A stretch of 64,000 nt of DNA from Neobacillus mesonae (GTDB taxonomy: Bacteria > Bacillota > Bacilli > Bacillales > Cytobacillaceae), in the NCBI RefSeq assembly GCF_023715155.1, contig NZ_JAMBNQ010000004.1, positions 1 through 64,000 of the forward strand. The letters run 5' to 3'. This document shows, piece after piece, positions 43,942 to 52,649 of this stretch. Within the stretch, counting starts at the first letter, position 1; each line of letters opens with the position of its first letter. The position numbers and the translations under genes were made by a program. The notes beneath the pieces were generated by a model. The model ran no database searches, was not told the origin of the DNA, and worked only from the letters and a program-made list of their open reading frames with translations.

Positions 43942-43970
43942 TTGACACAAAATAGAAAAAATTGTATGAT
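43942..43970 (+). promoter_or_regulatory. Promoter of the marR-emrAB operon
   Basis: TTGACA (43942-43947), 17-base spacer, TATGAT (43965-43970): a strong sigma-A promoter. Confidence 0.85.
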
Positions 43971-43986
43971 GAAAAACGCCAATTAT

Positions 43987-44013
43987 TTCGTATACGAATC
44001 ATTCGTATAGAAA
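43987..44013. promoter_or_regulatory. Candidate MarR operators
   Basis: TTCGTATACGAA (43987-43998) is a perfect 12-bp palindrome; TTCGTATAGAAA (44002-44013) repeats its left half 15 bases on. Both lie between the promoter and the MarR start, the usual place for autorepression released by toxic compounds. Confidence 0.7.
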
Positions 44014-44038
44014 ATATATTTCAGTTAAGGAGGATGAA

Positions 44039-44476
44039 ATGAAAACAGTCTTTACAAATGAAATTTTGAATTCATTTTCCGATATTAATAAGCTTCTTTA
44101 CAAACTTTCGAAGCAGGATGCCGATTATAATGGATTAACCGTTGTACAGCTAAAAGCATTGTATAACGTTTCAATTCATCCCAATTTAGGTTTAGTGGAA
44201 CTGGCAGAACTCCTTAAATTAACCAATAGCACAACAAGCGGGGTATTAGACCGAATGGTTCAAAACGGCCTGGTGGAACGCCGTAAGCTGCCTAATGACC
44301 GCAGAGCCATTACAATTCAATTATCTGAGAAGGGTCAGGAAAAATTAGAAAAATTTATTTCGGGTGAATCGATTCTGGTGGAAAAGTTAAACAAAGTGAA
44401 GCAGGAATTATCAGATGAAGATATTCAAAGTTTATTACGGATTCATGAAAAAATAAGAGAAATTTTAAGTGAATAG
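44039..44476 (+). CDS. MarR family transcriptional regulator
   Basis: A 145-residue dimeric winged-helix regulator. The recognition part is LVELAELLKLTNSTTSGVLD, followed by the wing RRKLPNDRRAITIQLSEKG with the DxR motif typical of MarR proteins. ATG 44039 follows AAGGAGG. It is first in an operon with an EmrA-type and an EmrB-type efflux pair and has two candidate operators in front of it, so it most likely represses the pump and itself until a drug or phenolic ligand binds. Confidence 0.93.
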   Translation: MKTVFTNEILNSFSDINKLLYKLSKQDADYNGLTVVQLKALYNVSIHPNLGLVELAELLKLTNSTTSGVLDRMVQNGLVERRKLPNDRRAITIQLSEKGQEKLEKFISGESILVEKLNKVKQELSDEDIQSLLRIHEKIREILSE

Positions 44477-44491
44477 GGAGGAAGAGAATTA

Positions 44492-45139
44492 ATGAATGCC
44501 AAACGGATGATTTTACTTAATATTATTTTACTAATTGTTTTAGTAGGCGGCGGGTTTGCAGGTTACTACTATTTTAATCAATCTGTAAACTATTTATCTA
44601 CTGACAATGCACAAGTTTCCGGGCAGCAAGTGAGCATTGCTGCACCAGCTACAGGCAAATTAACAAAGTGGGAAGGTAAATCCGGGAATACTTTTTCAAA
44701 AAATGAAAAGATCGGCACAGTGGAAATGGCGGGCGAAAAAGGAACTATTGACATGGATGTAAAAGCTCCAGCTGACGGGACAATTGTTCAGTCAAACGCT
44801 GTAGAAAATACAATGGTCGCTGCAGGGACACCGCTGGCAGTCAGCTATGACCTAGATCATCTTTGGGTAACGGCCAATATCGAAGAAACAGAACTAAATG
44901 ATGTAAAAATTGGCCAGGATGTTGATATTTATGTCGACGCTTTTCCAAACATCACATTAAATGGAAAAGTGGAAGAGATTGGTTTAGCAACTGCAGGTAC
45001 TTTTTCTTTGCTGCCCAAAAATAATGCATCCGGAAATTACACAAAAGAAACACAAGTAATTCCTGTCAAAATCTCGCTTGATCATTATGGAGAAAGATTA
45101 GTCCCTGGTATGAATGTGACAGTGCGAATTCATAAGTAG
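44492..45139 (+). CDS. HlyD/EmrA-like efflux adaptor
   Basis: A 215-residue membrane-fusion-type protein: one N-terminal membrane helix (about 7-28), then a lipoyl/barrel domain (STDNAQVSGQQVSIAAPATG, APADGTIVQSNAVENTMVAAG) and a beta-barrel (GQDVDIYVDAFPNITLNGKV). Without the long coiled-coil hairpin of Gram-negative EmrA, as usual in Gram-positive bacteria. It works with the transporter encoded directly downstream (9 bases). GGGAGGAAG precedes its ATG. Confidence 0.88.
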   Translation: MNAKRMILLNIILLIVLVGGGFAGYYYFNQSVNYLSTDNAQVSGQQVSIAAPATGKLTKWEGKSGNTFSKNEKIGTVEMAGEKGTIDMDVKAPADGTIVQSNAVENTMVAAGTPLAVSYDLDHLWVTANIEETELNDVKIGQDVDIYVDAFPNITLNGKVEEIGLATAGTFSLLPKNNASGNYTKETQVIPVKISLDHYGERLVPGMNVTVRIHK

Positions 45140-45148
45140 GTGATGAAC

Positions 45149-46855
45149 ATGTCAATATATATCGCAGGTTATATTCTACTATCCGTTATTCTCCTTCTTA
45201 TTGTCAATATGATGTTGAGAAGACAAACGAAAATGGAAAAAACTTTTGAGATAGACACAACAGCGGCTGAAAAAGAGACTGTTGAACATAAGAAACCAAT
45301 CAATAAACCAAGTTCCACTTCCATTAATCCGGAGAAATATGAAGGAAAAAGAGGAAAAGTGATATCTGCAATGATGCTTGGAGCATTTGTTGCGATTTTA
45401 AACCAAACATTACTAAATGTAGCTATTCCTCATATTATGAATGATTTTTCAGTTTCTGCAAGTACTGTTCAATGGCTTTCCACAGGATATATGTTAACTA
45501 ATGGAATCATCATACCGATTACCGCCTATTTAACATCAAGATTGGGAACAAGAAAATTATTTATTTTTGCTGTTTTTGCTTTTACCATAGGGTCGGTAAT
45601 CTGTTCTATTTCCACCACTTTCTCTTTATTAATGATTGGAAGGATCGTTCAAGCAGCAGGTGCGGGTGTTATCATGCCGCTGTTAATGACCGTATTTCTA
45701 ACCATTTACCCACCTGAAAAGCGGGGAGCTGCTATGGGGCTGATGGGGGTTGCTATCCTGTTCGCACCTGCTGTAGGACCTACCTTATCAGGGTGGATTA
45801 TCGGCCATTATTCTTGGCGTGTATTATTTGATATTGTCATTCCATTTGGAATTTTATCGATCATCATGTCTATTGCATGGATGATTGATGTTACCGAAAT
45901 AACTAAACCAAAATTTGATGTGCCTGGATTTATTTTTTCTACACTTGGCTTAGGATTTTTACTTTATGGTTTTAGTGAAGCTGGAAATAATGGCTGGGAA
46001 AGCACTGAAGTTTTGGTGGCACTTATTGTGGGTACCATTGGTTTAATCATTTTTATTTGGCGTGAAGTAACAACAGATGAACCGATGCTGGAATTGCGTG
46101 TCTTTAAATATGATATCTTTGCATTAACGACTGTAATTGGAATGGTCATTAATATGGCGATGTTTGCAGCCATGTTATTACTGCCAATTTACCTGCAAAA
46201 TATCCGAGGATTTTCAGCTCTAGATTCAGGTTTGTTAATGCTTCCGGGTGCTATTGTAATGGCAATCATGATGCCGATTTCGGGAAGACTGTTTGATAAA
46301 ATGGGAGCTCGCTGGCTTGCTGTTTTCGGATTAATCATTACGGTGATTACTACATGGCAATTTACGAAATTAACAATGTCAACTTCTTATGGGTATATCA
46401 TGTTTCTATACGTTATGCGGATGTTTGGGATGTCCTTCTTATCAATGACAGTCCAAACAGAAGGAATGAACCAGCTGCCCGTCCGTTTAGCAGGTCATGG
46501 AACTTCTGCATCCAATACAGCCAGGACAGTTGCAGGGAGTCTTGGGACGGCATTTCTTGTCACGGTCATGACGACAAGGAGCGATTATCATTCGGCCAAT
46601 TTTTCAAATGTAATTACAAGTACCAACCCTTATCTGGCAAATAAATTAGCGGAGATGGGTAATGGGATTGCAGCAATGGCTGGGATTCCAGTCCAAAAAG
46701 GACAGCTGCTCGCAGTTACCTCCATCTATGGTGAGGCAGTAAAAGAAGCAACCATCAGCGGAATTAATGATGCCTTTGTCGTAGCTACAGGCATTGCGGC
46801 AGTCGCCCTAATTCTTGCATTCTTTATTAAACGTGCTAAACCATCAGCTGATTAA
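45149..46855 (+). CDS. DHA2 family multidrug efflux MFS transporter (EmrB/QacA-like)
   Basis: A 568-residue drug:proton antiporter. An extra N-terminal helix and polar linker (about 1-70) precede 14 membrane segments. Conserved motifs are seen: LNQTLLNVAIPHIM, STGYMLTNGIIIPITAYL, the loop TSRLGTRKLFIF and, in helix 5, GVAILFAPAVGPTLSGWI. ATG 45149 is favoured because TAGGTGA lies six bases upstream; GTG 45140 and ATG 45143 are alternatives. Ends the MarR-EmrA-EmrB operon before a terminator. Confidence 0.92.
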   Translation: MSIYIAGYILLSVILLLIVNMMLRRQTKMEKTFEIDTTAAEKETVEHKKPINKPSSTSINPEKYEGKRGKVISAMMLGAFVAILNQTLLNVAIPHIMNDFSVSASTVQWLSTGYMLTNGIIIPITAYLTSRLGTRKLFIFAVFAFTIGSVICSISTTFSLLMIGRIVQAAGAGVIMPLLMTVFLTIYPPEKRGAAMGLMGVAILFAPAVGPTLSGWIIGHYSWRVLFDIVIPFGILSIIMSIAWMIDVTEITKPKFDVPGFIFSTLGLGFLLYGFSEAGNNGWESTEVLVALIVGTIGLIIFIWREVTTDEPMLELRVFKYDIFALTTVIGMVINMAMFAAMLLLPIYLQNIRGFSALDSGLLMLPGAIVMAIMMPISGRLFDKMGARWLAVFGLIITVITTWQFTKLTMSTSYGYIMFLYVMRMFGMSFLSMTVQTEGMNQLPVRLAGHGTSASNTARTVAGSLGTAFLVTVMTTRSDYHSANFSNVITSTNPYLANKLAEMGNGIAAMAGIPVQKGQLLAVTSIYGEAVKEATISGINDAFVVATGIAAVALILAFFIKRAKPSAD

Positions 46856-46863
46856 TATGATCC

Positions 46864-46920
46864 AATGACGGTTCCTTTTGTTTCAAAAATTCGAAGCAGA
46901 AGGACCGTCATTTATTTTGT
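46864..46920. terminator. Terminator between the efflux operon and the VOC gene
   Basis: AATGACGGTTCCTTTTG (46864-46880) pairs with CAGAAGGACCGTCATTT (46898-46914), with two mismatches; T-rich sequence follows. Confidence 0.82.
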
Positions 46921-46967
46921 AAATACTCTAAAATCAGAAAATCATCAAAACCACTAGTAATGAAAAA

Positions 46968-47396
46968 TTAATGCTGTTTTCCCTCTGTGAAAATTTGAAA
47001 GTTCACTCCAAACTGATCCGTTAAGTTACCATACGCTGGGCTAAAAAACGTTTCTTGGAGCGGCATGTCTACTTTTCCGCCTTCTTTTAATTCATCAAAA
47101 AATTTACGTGCCTTCTCTGCATCATCAGTAGTGATACAAATTGTTACTTGATTTCCGCTTTGATGGTGCTGGCCGGGGAATGTGTCAGAAAACATCATTT
47201 CTGTTTCACCCACTTTTATTGTGGCATGACTAATTAAGTTTTTAGCTTCTTCAGGAAGAGGAAATTCTGGATTTTCTGGCATTTCTCCAAAAGATTGTTT
47301 AAATAAAATTTGAGCATCCAATGCTTTTTCATAAAAACGAATAGCATCATTTGCATTCCCGTTCATTACTAGATAGGGAATTAATCGTACTGTCAT
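46968..47396 (-). CDS. VOC family protein (PhnB/glyoxalase-like)
   Basis: A 142-residue vicinal-oxygen-chelate fold protein. The N-terminus RLIPYLVMNGNANDAIRFYE and the C-terminal FFSPAYGNLTDQFGVNFQI are typical of the PhnB-like branch, made of two beta-alpha-beta-beta-beta modules. Such proteins bind metal or small ligands; the exact function is unknown. AAGGGG stands before the ATG at 47396. Single minus-strand gene converging on the efflux operon. Confidence 0.88.
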   Translation of the reverse strand: MTVRLIPYLVMNGNANDAIRFYEKALDAQILFKQSFGEMPENPEFPLPEEAKNLISHATIKVGETEMMFSDTFPGQHHQSGNQVTICITTDDAEKARKFFDELKEGGKVDMPLQETFFSPAYGNLTDQFGVNFQIFTEGKQH

Positions 47397-47574
47397 TAAA
47401 AAACACCCCTTATGAAATAGATAATATATATTCTAAATAACAACTTTCCTATTATTTCCGTTATTATTAATACAAACCACAGAATGCATGTTCGCAACTG
47501 TTATTTTCAATCATATTAAATAATTATATAATTAGGGGAATGAGAAGGGCAGAATGATAATAGGGAGCAGTCAA

Positions 47575-48135
47575 ATGGATGATAAAACGAAATGGAATTC
47601 TAAATATAAAAAACGATTGAAAGAGTTCACAGAACCTGTGCCAAATGCAAGATTGCTGAACCTTTCTCATTATTTAAAAGGGGGTAAGGCGCTCGATATT
47701 GCATGCGGATTAGGAGGTAACAGCTTTTTTCTAGCGGAAAAAAATTATCAAGTTGAGGCAGTAGACCTTTCAGAAGCTGCTATTCATTATGTTCAGGAAC
47801 AAGCTAGAAAATATCAGTTTCAAATTGATACAAAGGTATGTGATTTGACGAAATGGAATAAGCTAAATTGGAATCCTAGCTCATTTGACTTGGTAGTTAT
47901 GACCTATTACTTGGATCGTTCGCTTTTTCCAAAAGTAAAAGATATTGTAAAAGAAAATGGATATCTATTCATGGAAACCTTCTACAATTCACCGAAAACT
48001 GTTGGTAAGAGTGTTTCCAGCCGTTACAAACTAATGTCTAAAGAATTAGCTGCTGAATTCGGGGACTGGACGATTCACTTTTTTGAAGAAAATGAACAGG
48101 AAGGAAGGCAATCTATTTTTTGCCAGAAACGATAA
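47575..48135 (+). CDS. Class I SAM-dependent methyltransferase (TehB-like)
   Basis: A 186-residue methyltransferase: KWNSKYKKRLKEF at the N-terminus, the SAM loop ALDIACGLGGNSFFLAE, acidic EAVDLSEAA and the FDLVVMTYYLDRSLFPKVKD region resemble the tellurite/thiopurine-type small methyltransferases. ATG 47575 with GGGAG seven bases upstream is favoured over 47554. Substrate unknown. Confidence 0.85.
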   Translation: MDDKTKWNSKYKKRLKEFTEPVPNARLLNLSHYLKGGKALDIACGLGGNSFFLAEKNYQVEAVDLSEAAIHYVQEQARKYQFQIDTKVCDLTKWNKLNWNPSSFDLVVMTYYLDRSLFPKVKDIVKENGYLFMETFYNSPKTVGKSVSSRYKLMSKELAAEFGDWTIHFFEENEQEGRQSIFCQKR

Positions 48136-48185
48136 AAGGTGCTCATGCTCCCTTCGTGGAAGGAAGCACAAGTCCCGATAAATTG

Positions 48186-48443
48186 TTATGACTTTGATCT
48201 GGAGACATATTCCCTGACCATTTCAGAAGTGACAATCTTTCTTTCTGGAATAAAACGAAGCTGTATGCTGTTAATTTCTTTTGTCACTTTGTTTATTTTG
48301 TCTGTTGTGAAGGGCTTGCCTTCCTTACAAAACTGAATGGCTTCCTCGATATAAATTTCACGCTGCTGGTCAAGCTGTTGAAAATGACGAAAATCTTTAT
48401 TTTGATTTGCAGCGTGCTGGATTAAGTCTTTATGTACACTCAT
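48186..48443 (-). CDS. DUF2533 family protein (YpbS-like)
   Basis: A small helical protein of 85 residues, rich in charged residues, similar in length and pattern to B. subtilis YpbS (HKDLIQHAANQNKDFRHFQQ, CKEGKPFTTDKINKVTKEIN). Function unknown. AGGAGTG precedes the ATG at 48443; the frame extends farther to 48482 without a site. Confidence 0.7.
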   Translation of the reverse strand: MSVHKDLIQHAANQNKDFRHFQQLDQQREIYIEEAIQFCKEGKPFTTDKINKVTKEINSIQLRFIPERKIVTSEMVREYVSRSKS

Positions 48444-48576
48444 GATTTTCACTCCTAAGAAGTTAGAATATAATGTTATCATATCATGGTTCTTGTTTTA
48501 GAAAAATTGTAAAGCTAAATAATTTTTATCCAATGTGGTATAATTTACAGATTCAATGTGTAAGGAGGGACCGAAA

Positions 48577-48753
48577 ATATTTAATCCTGCCTTTGTCAGA
48601 TCGCTCGTTTATGCTGGAATTGGGTCAAACGCCATAGCCATTATCGTTTGTTTATTATTTAAAGAATTTAACTTTATACCAGGGAAATCAATGTCCCTGA
48701 GCATTTGGGCAGCGGTTTATTTTATACATAGAAAATTCTTAGGTACTTGGTAA
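48577..48753 (+). CDS. Small two-helix membrane protein, possible ATA start
   Basis: A 58-residue protein with two membrane segments (SLVYAGIGSNAIAIIVCLLF and SLSIWAAVYFIHRKF). A strong site AAGGAGGG (48562-48569) points to the codon seven bases on, which is ATA at 48577, just before FNPAFVRSL. The next upstream ATG (48556) has no site in front and contains this Shine-Dalgarno within its own frame, so ATA may be a rare non-standard start, or the ATG at 48556 is used. Function unknown. Confidence 0.5.
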   Translation: MFNPAFVRSLVYAGIGSNAIAIIVCLLFKEFNFIPGKSMSLSIWAAVYFIHRKFLGTW

Positions 48754-48770
48754 AATGATTGGAGGCATAC

Positions 48771-49247
48771 ATGTTAACTTTTGATGAAAAAATTGCGATT
48801 ATAGAAGGATTTCCTGAACTGGAAAGGGTAAATGTTTCTCTAGGACGGGTGAATTTTCAGTTTAACGATAGTGTTTATGATAAGAAAAATGTGGTATACC
48901 ACCTTCATCCAAACGGAAATGGTTTTGTTTATGGCGGGCGTTTGTCTAATTATCAAACTGATGGTAAAGGAATGGTGAACATCCGTGATTTTTCTGCAGA
49001 TGAATTAAAACAAATCATTGAAGAATCCATTGTCAGTTTATCTGCTGGAAAAACTTCTACTGTTGAGGAAGCTATTGTGGGGGAAAATTTTGAAGAAAGA
49101 TGGCGCAATCAAAGCAACGAAGTTCTTCTATTAGTGAATGAAGACGATACTTGGAATATTTATTTTGGACTAAATCTTGAGGAGACTTTTGATACCAGGG
49201 AAGAGGCAGAGATGTTTTTGGTCGAAGAGGGATTCAGGAGAATATAA
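48771..49247 (+). CDS. Conserved protein of unknown function
   Basis: A 158-residue soluble acidic protein. The N-terminal part is beta-rich (VSLGRVNFQFNDSVYDKKNV, HLHPNGNGFVYGGRL); the end has WNIYFGLNLEETFDTREEAE. No domain recognised. ATG 48771 follows GGAGG at perfect spacing. It is 17 bases behind the small membrane protein and may be coexpressed. Confidence 0.55.
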   Translation: MLTFDEKIAIIEGFPELERVNVSLGRVNFQFNDSVYDKKNVVYHLHPNGNGFVYGGRLSNYQTDGKGMVNIRDFSADELKQIIEESIVSLSAGKTSTVEEAIVGENFEERWRNQSNEVLLLVNEDDTWNIYFGLNLEETFDTREEAEMFLVEEGFRRI

Positions 49248-49255
49248 CATGTTTA

Positions 49256-49300
49256 AGTGCCAGGAACTCTCATTATATGATGGTGCCTGGCACTATTTTT
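49256..49300. terminator. Terminator of the GTGCCAGG type
   Basis: AGTGCCAGG (49256-49264) pairs perfectly with CCTGGCACT (49286-49294) and is followed by TTTTTTAT. It lies between converging genes. The AGTGCCAGG stem is, as I recall, common between Bacillus genes. Confidence 0.88.
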
Positions 49301-49515
49301 TATCTTCTTTTGGTTTTGTTATCTTTTGCAGATACCTGTACTTTCTTAATCTTTTCAAACTCGATATAAACATGGATGACCTTTTCACTTATTTCTTCAA
49401 TTGATAATACCTTTCCTTTACGGCCTTTAATTTTTATATTCTCGTCGACTGTGGGAATTTGTTGGGACAGCTGAGTTAATACATTTGTTTTATTCTCAAA
49501 AAAATGAATGACCAT
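49300..49515 (-). CDS. Small protein of unknown function
   Basis: A 71-residue basic protein with strands and a short helix (NVLTQLSQQIPTVDENIKIK, KVIHVYIEFEKIKK). No family assigned. GAGGGGG lies upstream; the start may be ATG 49515 or TTG 49524. Placed next to a terminator and read on its own. Confidence 0.5.
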   Translation of the reverse strand: MVIHFFENKTNVLTQLSQQIPTVDENIKIKGRKGKVLSIEEISEKVIHVYIEFEKIKKVQVSAKDNKTKRR

Positions 49516-49800
49516 TATTTTCAATTCCCCCTCATGATTTAAATATTCCTCTACAAGAAGGATGAGGTGTTTCCTTTAAAGAACCCATCATCATAATTAT
49601 AAATATTGATTTCTGGGAAAAATTAGACCTGCCGAGGTAATAATTCTGAAGACAGTTAGAGAAAGGAACCCAAAACTGATAAGACAAGATTCCTATTCAC
49701 GAAATCAAAAAATTTATCAATTTTGAAACAAAAGGGACTTTTTTACTATTTTCATATTATATATAATGGAAAAGGAATAAATAGAAGGGGGATATGGAGT

Positions 49801-50385
49801 TTGTTGTATAATGTGGTTTTATTTGTACATATTTTAGGGGCCATGGTGATGTTTGCAGCTGTAGGAATCACGTTAACGGCGATGATTTCAATGCTTTATT
49901 CGGTGAAGACAGAGGGCGTGCGAAATTGGTCTGCACTGGCGGTGAAGCTTGACGGTCTCCTGCCATTCAGTGTGATTTTGATTTTACTGCCGGGATTATA
50001 TCTTGTTTTTACCTCATGGGGATGGGGGAATTCATGGGTTGAACTGTCGCTCGCACTTTTAATCATCATGACTATTATGGGACCAGTAATTAATTTACGA
50101 CGTTTAAAAGCTATTTTACAGGCTGCTTCCGAGGAGACAAATGAATTACCGTCGGCTGTTTTATTACAAAAAGTAAGAGACCGTGGACTTTGGATTTCAG
50201 TTTCAACAATGACAATGCTGACCCTGGCGATATTATTTTTAATGACCGTGAAATTGGGGATGATTGGTTCGATTGTGACGGTAGTACTGGCAATTATCTT
50301 AGGTCCTGCCATAGCGAGTATTCTTATAGGAAAAGCATCCGCTAAAATTTTTGCAGCTGATTCAAATTCAGCTTCCATTGATTAA
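49801..50385 (+). CDS. DUF2269-like membrane protein
   Basis: A 194-residue protein with four or five membrane segments, the first with LLYNVVLFVHILGAMVMFAA, a single conserved His as in DUF2269 proteins. Cytoplasmic loop RLKAILQAASEETNELPS. The start is TTG 49801, eight bases after AGAAGGGGGA; the frame is open farther upstream without a site. Function unknown. Third member of a similar group in this window. Confidence 0.65.
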   Translation: MLYNVVLFVHILGAMVMFAAVGITLTAMISMLYSVKTEGVRNWSALAVKLDGLLPFSVILILLPGLYLVFTSWGWGNSWVELSLALLIIMTIMGPVINLRRLKAILQAASEETNELPSAVLLQKVRDRGLWISVSTMTMLTLAILFLMTVKLGMIGSIVTVVLAIILGPAIASILIGKASAKIFAADSNSASID

Positions 50386-50397
50386 TGTTGCACAAAT

Positions 50398-50428
50398 AAA
50401 GGGAGAAAACAGCTGTTTTTCTCCCTTT
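50398..50428. terminator. Terminator between converging genes
   Basis: AAAGGGAGAAAACAGC/GCTGTTTTTCTCCCTTT forms a long near-perfect palindrome, A-rich before and T-rich after. Confidence 0.9.
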
Positions 50429-50483
50429 AAAATATTCTGCGGCCATATTTTGGCGATCCATTTCTTTATTCTGCATGAATAGG

Positions 50484-50891
50484 TTAATTAAAGAAACGAG
50501 CCAATCCCTTTTTTATCATGATGAAAATTACAAATAAAATAACAAAAACAAAGAAAAAACCAAAGAAACCTAAGAGTCCTACGACCGCATCCTCGAATTC
50601 CATATTTCCTCGATTAGTCAATGCTTGTTGAATCTCAATAGCAAATACTAAAACAAACATAAAGGTGGTTGTATATAGAAAAGACAGAATGACGATTCCA
50701 TAAGGCATTTTACTAATTATTTTTGAAATAACCAGCACAAAAAGAAATACCACAAATCCAATGATGCCCATGATCCAGAAATGTAAATCTTTATCTGTTA
50801 ATTGAAGACCCAGCGAATGATTGACGAATATTTGAATAAAATCATGAAGATTATTTACAATGTCTGCTAAAAGTTTAATAGTTTCTTTCAA
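50484..50891 (-). CDS. Membrane protein of unknown function
   Basis: A 135-residue protein with three strong membrane segments (about 38-58, 66-88 and 105-130). The N-terminal 35 residues form an amphipathic helix. No conserved motif is recognised. The reading frame ends close to a shared terminator. An ATG at 50891 with GATGG-like weak site is used. Confidence 0.5.
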   Translation of the reverse strand: MKETIKLLADIVNNLHDFIQIFVNHSLGLQLTDKDLHFWIMGIIGFVVFLFVLVISKIISKMPYGIVILSFLYTTTFMFVLVFAIEIQQALTNRGNMEFEDAVVGLLGFFGFFFVFVILFVIFIMIKKGLARFFN

Positions 50892-51053
50892 ACCATCACG
50901 TCCTTATCCCTATGGATTATAACAGATTTAAAGCATTTAAGAAAAAGATTCTCATTTTGAGGTTAATAAGAACAAACATTGCATATTGAGAATTTAAGGT
51001 CATTAACGGTATGATGAAATAAATGGAAATGATTATTAGAGAGGAGGGTGAAC

Positions 51054-51962
51054 ATGAAAATTGTGATTGCAGGCGGTACGGGGTTTATTGGACGAAAATT
51101 AACAAACTTTCTTCAGCAAGAAGGGCACCAAATAATCATATTAACCAGGAAGGAAAAAGAGCCCACGGAAAATGTGGTCTATGTGAAGTGGCTTAAAGAA
51201 GGTACTTCCCCGGAAATGGAGATAAAACATGCAGATGTATTTATTAACTTGGCTGGCGTGTCCATTAATGATGGAAGATGGACGAAAAATCACCAGAAAG
51301 AAATTTACGACAGCCGCATGCAAGCAACAGAAGAATTAGTGCGCATTATCAAGGCATTGCCTGAGAAACCTTCTGTTCTAATCAATGCAAGTGCTATTGG
51401 TATTTATCCGGCATCCAATAAAGCAATCTATACCGAAGATTCATTAGAGACGGCAAATGACTTTTTAGGAAAAACAGTTAAAGACTGGGAAAATGCAGCG
51501 AAAATAGTGGAGTCATTTTCCATTCGTACTGTCTTTATGAGATTTGGAGTGGTTCTGGGGAATGAAGGAGGTGCACTCCCGTTAATGGTTCTTCCATATA
51601 AATTATTTGCAGGGGGGACTATAGGTTCAGGCAAACAGTGGGTGTCATGGGTTCACGTGAAAGATGTGGTTCGAGCTATTGTTTTTGCAATCAAAAATGA
51701 TCAACTGACGGGTCCTGTCAATGTTACCGCACCTTCAGCCGTACAAATGAAAGAGTTCGGAAAGACAGTAGGATCTGTTTTGCATCGCCCCCACTGGTTT
51801 CATGTTCCTTCATTTGCTATGAAACTGGCACTTGGACAGAAGAGCAGTCTTGTTTTAGAGGGGCAGCATGCAGTTCCAAAAGCCTTGTTAGAAAAAGGAT
51901 TTACATTTCATTATCCAGTGCTTTTAAATGCCCTGAATGATTTGCTGGTAAAAGCCAAATAA
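51054..51962 (+). CDS. TIGR01777 family NAD(P)-binding epimerase-like protein
   Basis: A 302-residue short-chain dehydrogenase/epimerase-like protein. The dinucleotide loop is IAGGTGFIGRKLTNFL at the very N-terminus, followed by DVFINLAGVSI and RTVFMRFGVVLGNEGGALP, hallmarks of the SulA/YfhF (TIGR01777) group. The C-terminal DUF1731 section reads PHWFHVPSFAMKLALG. ATG 51054 after GAGGAGGG is favoured over GTG 51048. Cellular role unknown; in B. subtilis the relative YfhF is uncharacterised. Confidence 0.88.
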   Translation: MKIVIAGGTGFIGRKLTNFLQQEGHQIIILTRKEKEPTENVVYVKWLKEGTSPEMEIKHADVFINLAGVSINDGRWTKNHQKEIYDSRMQATEELVRIIKALPEKPSVLINASAIGIYPASNKAIYTEDSLETANDFLGKTVKDWENAAKIVESFSIRTVFMRFGVVLGNEGGALPLMVLPYKLFAGGTIGSGKQWVSWVHVKDVVRAIVFAIKNDQLTGPVNVTAPSAVQMKEFGKTVGSVLHRPHWFHVPSFAMKLALGQKSSLVLEGQHAVPKALLEKGFTFHYPVLLNALNDLLVKAK

Positions 51963-51973
51963 CGACCTATTTA

Positions 51974-52026
51974 AAAACCTGTAAAGTATTCTAATTCACT
52001 GTTAGAATGCTCTACAGGTTTTTTAT
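51974..52026 (+). terminator. Terminator after the epimerase-like gene
   Basis: AAAACCTGTA...ATTCTAA (51974-51994) pairs with TTAGAAT...TACAGGTTTT (52002-52024), internal loop of a few bases, T-rich end. Confidence 0.88.
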
Positions 52027-52052
52027 GTCCTACTAGACAGTAAATTCTCAGA

Positions 52053-52649
52053 TTACCTTTTTCTTATTCTTGTGTAAAGCCATGGCCGGCCGATTCCAAG
52101 CATGAGACTTGCCTTCGTTTTATTACCTTTTGCTCGTTTTAATGCATCAGTAATGATGTCTTTTTCTGTAGAATGAACACTTTTTTTATGGGAAAATGGT
52201 AAAGGAAGGCTTACAGATTTGTCCTCATGAATTGTTTGGATAGATGATATTGGTGCCCCATCAACGTAGTTGTCTGGTTGTGAGTTTTTAGGGGACAATA
52301 ATTTTTCTGATGAAAGAATGCCGATGGGTACCATTTTTGAATTGACAACAGGTACATGGCTGATGTTGTGTTTTACAAATTTTTCTCTTGCATCTTCAAC
52401 GGAATCATCTGTGCGAAGAAAAATTGGGCAGGGGTTTACATATTTCTCAATAGCGGTATCAAGCGGGGATTGTTTAGCTGAAATTTGAAAAATCTTATGT
52501 TTAGTAATAATCCCAATTAATCTTTTTGATGAATCCACAACTGGAATTAAATGAGATGTTGTCTGTCTGCACATGGGGAGAACATCTCTAAAAATTTGGC
52601 TTTTGGTACAGCAAATAAAGTTTGTTGACATTAAATCTGTAATATACAA
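52053..52649 (-). CDS. CBS-domain protein with Fis-type helix-turn-helix
   Basis: A 198-residue regulator: a pair of CBS domains (about 1-120; SHLIPVVDSSKRLIGIITKH, SHVPVVNSKMVPIGILSSEK) that usually bind adenine nucleotides, a linker, and a C-terminal Fis-like helix-turn-helix (DALKRAKGNKTKASLMLGIG, RPWLYTRIRKR). Fis-type ends are normally part of sigma-54 activators, yet the AAA+ domain is missing here. The start is TTG 52649 behind GGAGGG. It is transcribed away from a CaiB-type CoA transferase and may regulate it. Confidence 0.78.
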   Translation of the reverse strand: MYITDLMSTNFICCTKSQIFRDVLPMCRQTTSHLIPVVDSSKRLIGIITKHKIFQISAKQSPLDTAIEKYVNPCPIFLRTDDSVEDAREKFVKHNISHVPVVNSKMVPIGILSSEKLLSPKNSQPDNYVDGAPISSIQTIHEDKSVSLPLPFSHKKSVHSTEKDIITDALKRAKGNKTKASLMLGIGRPWLYTRIRKR

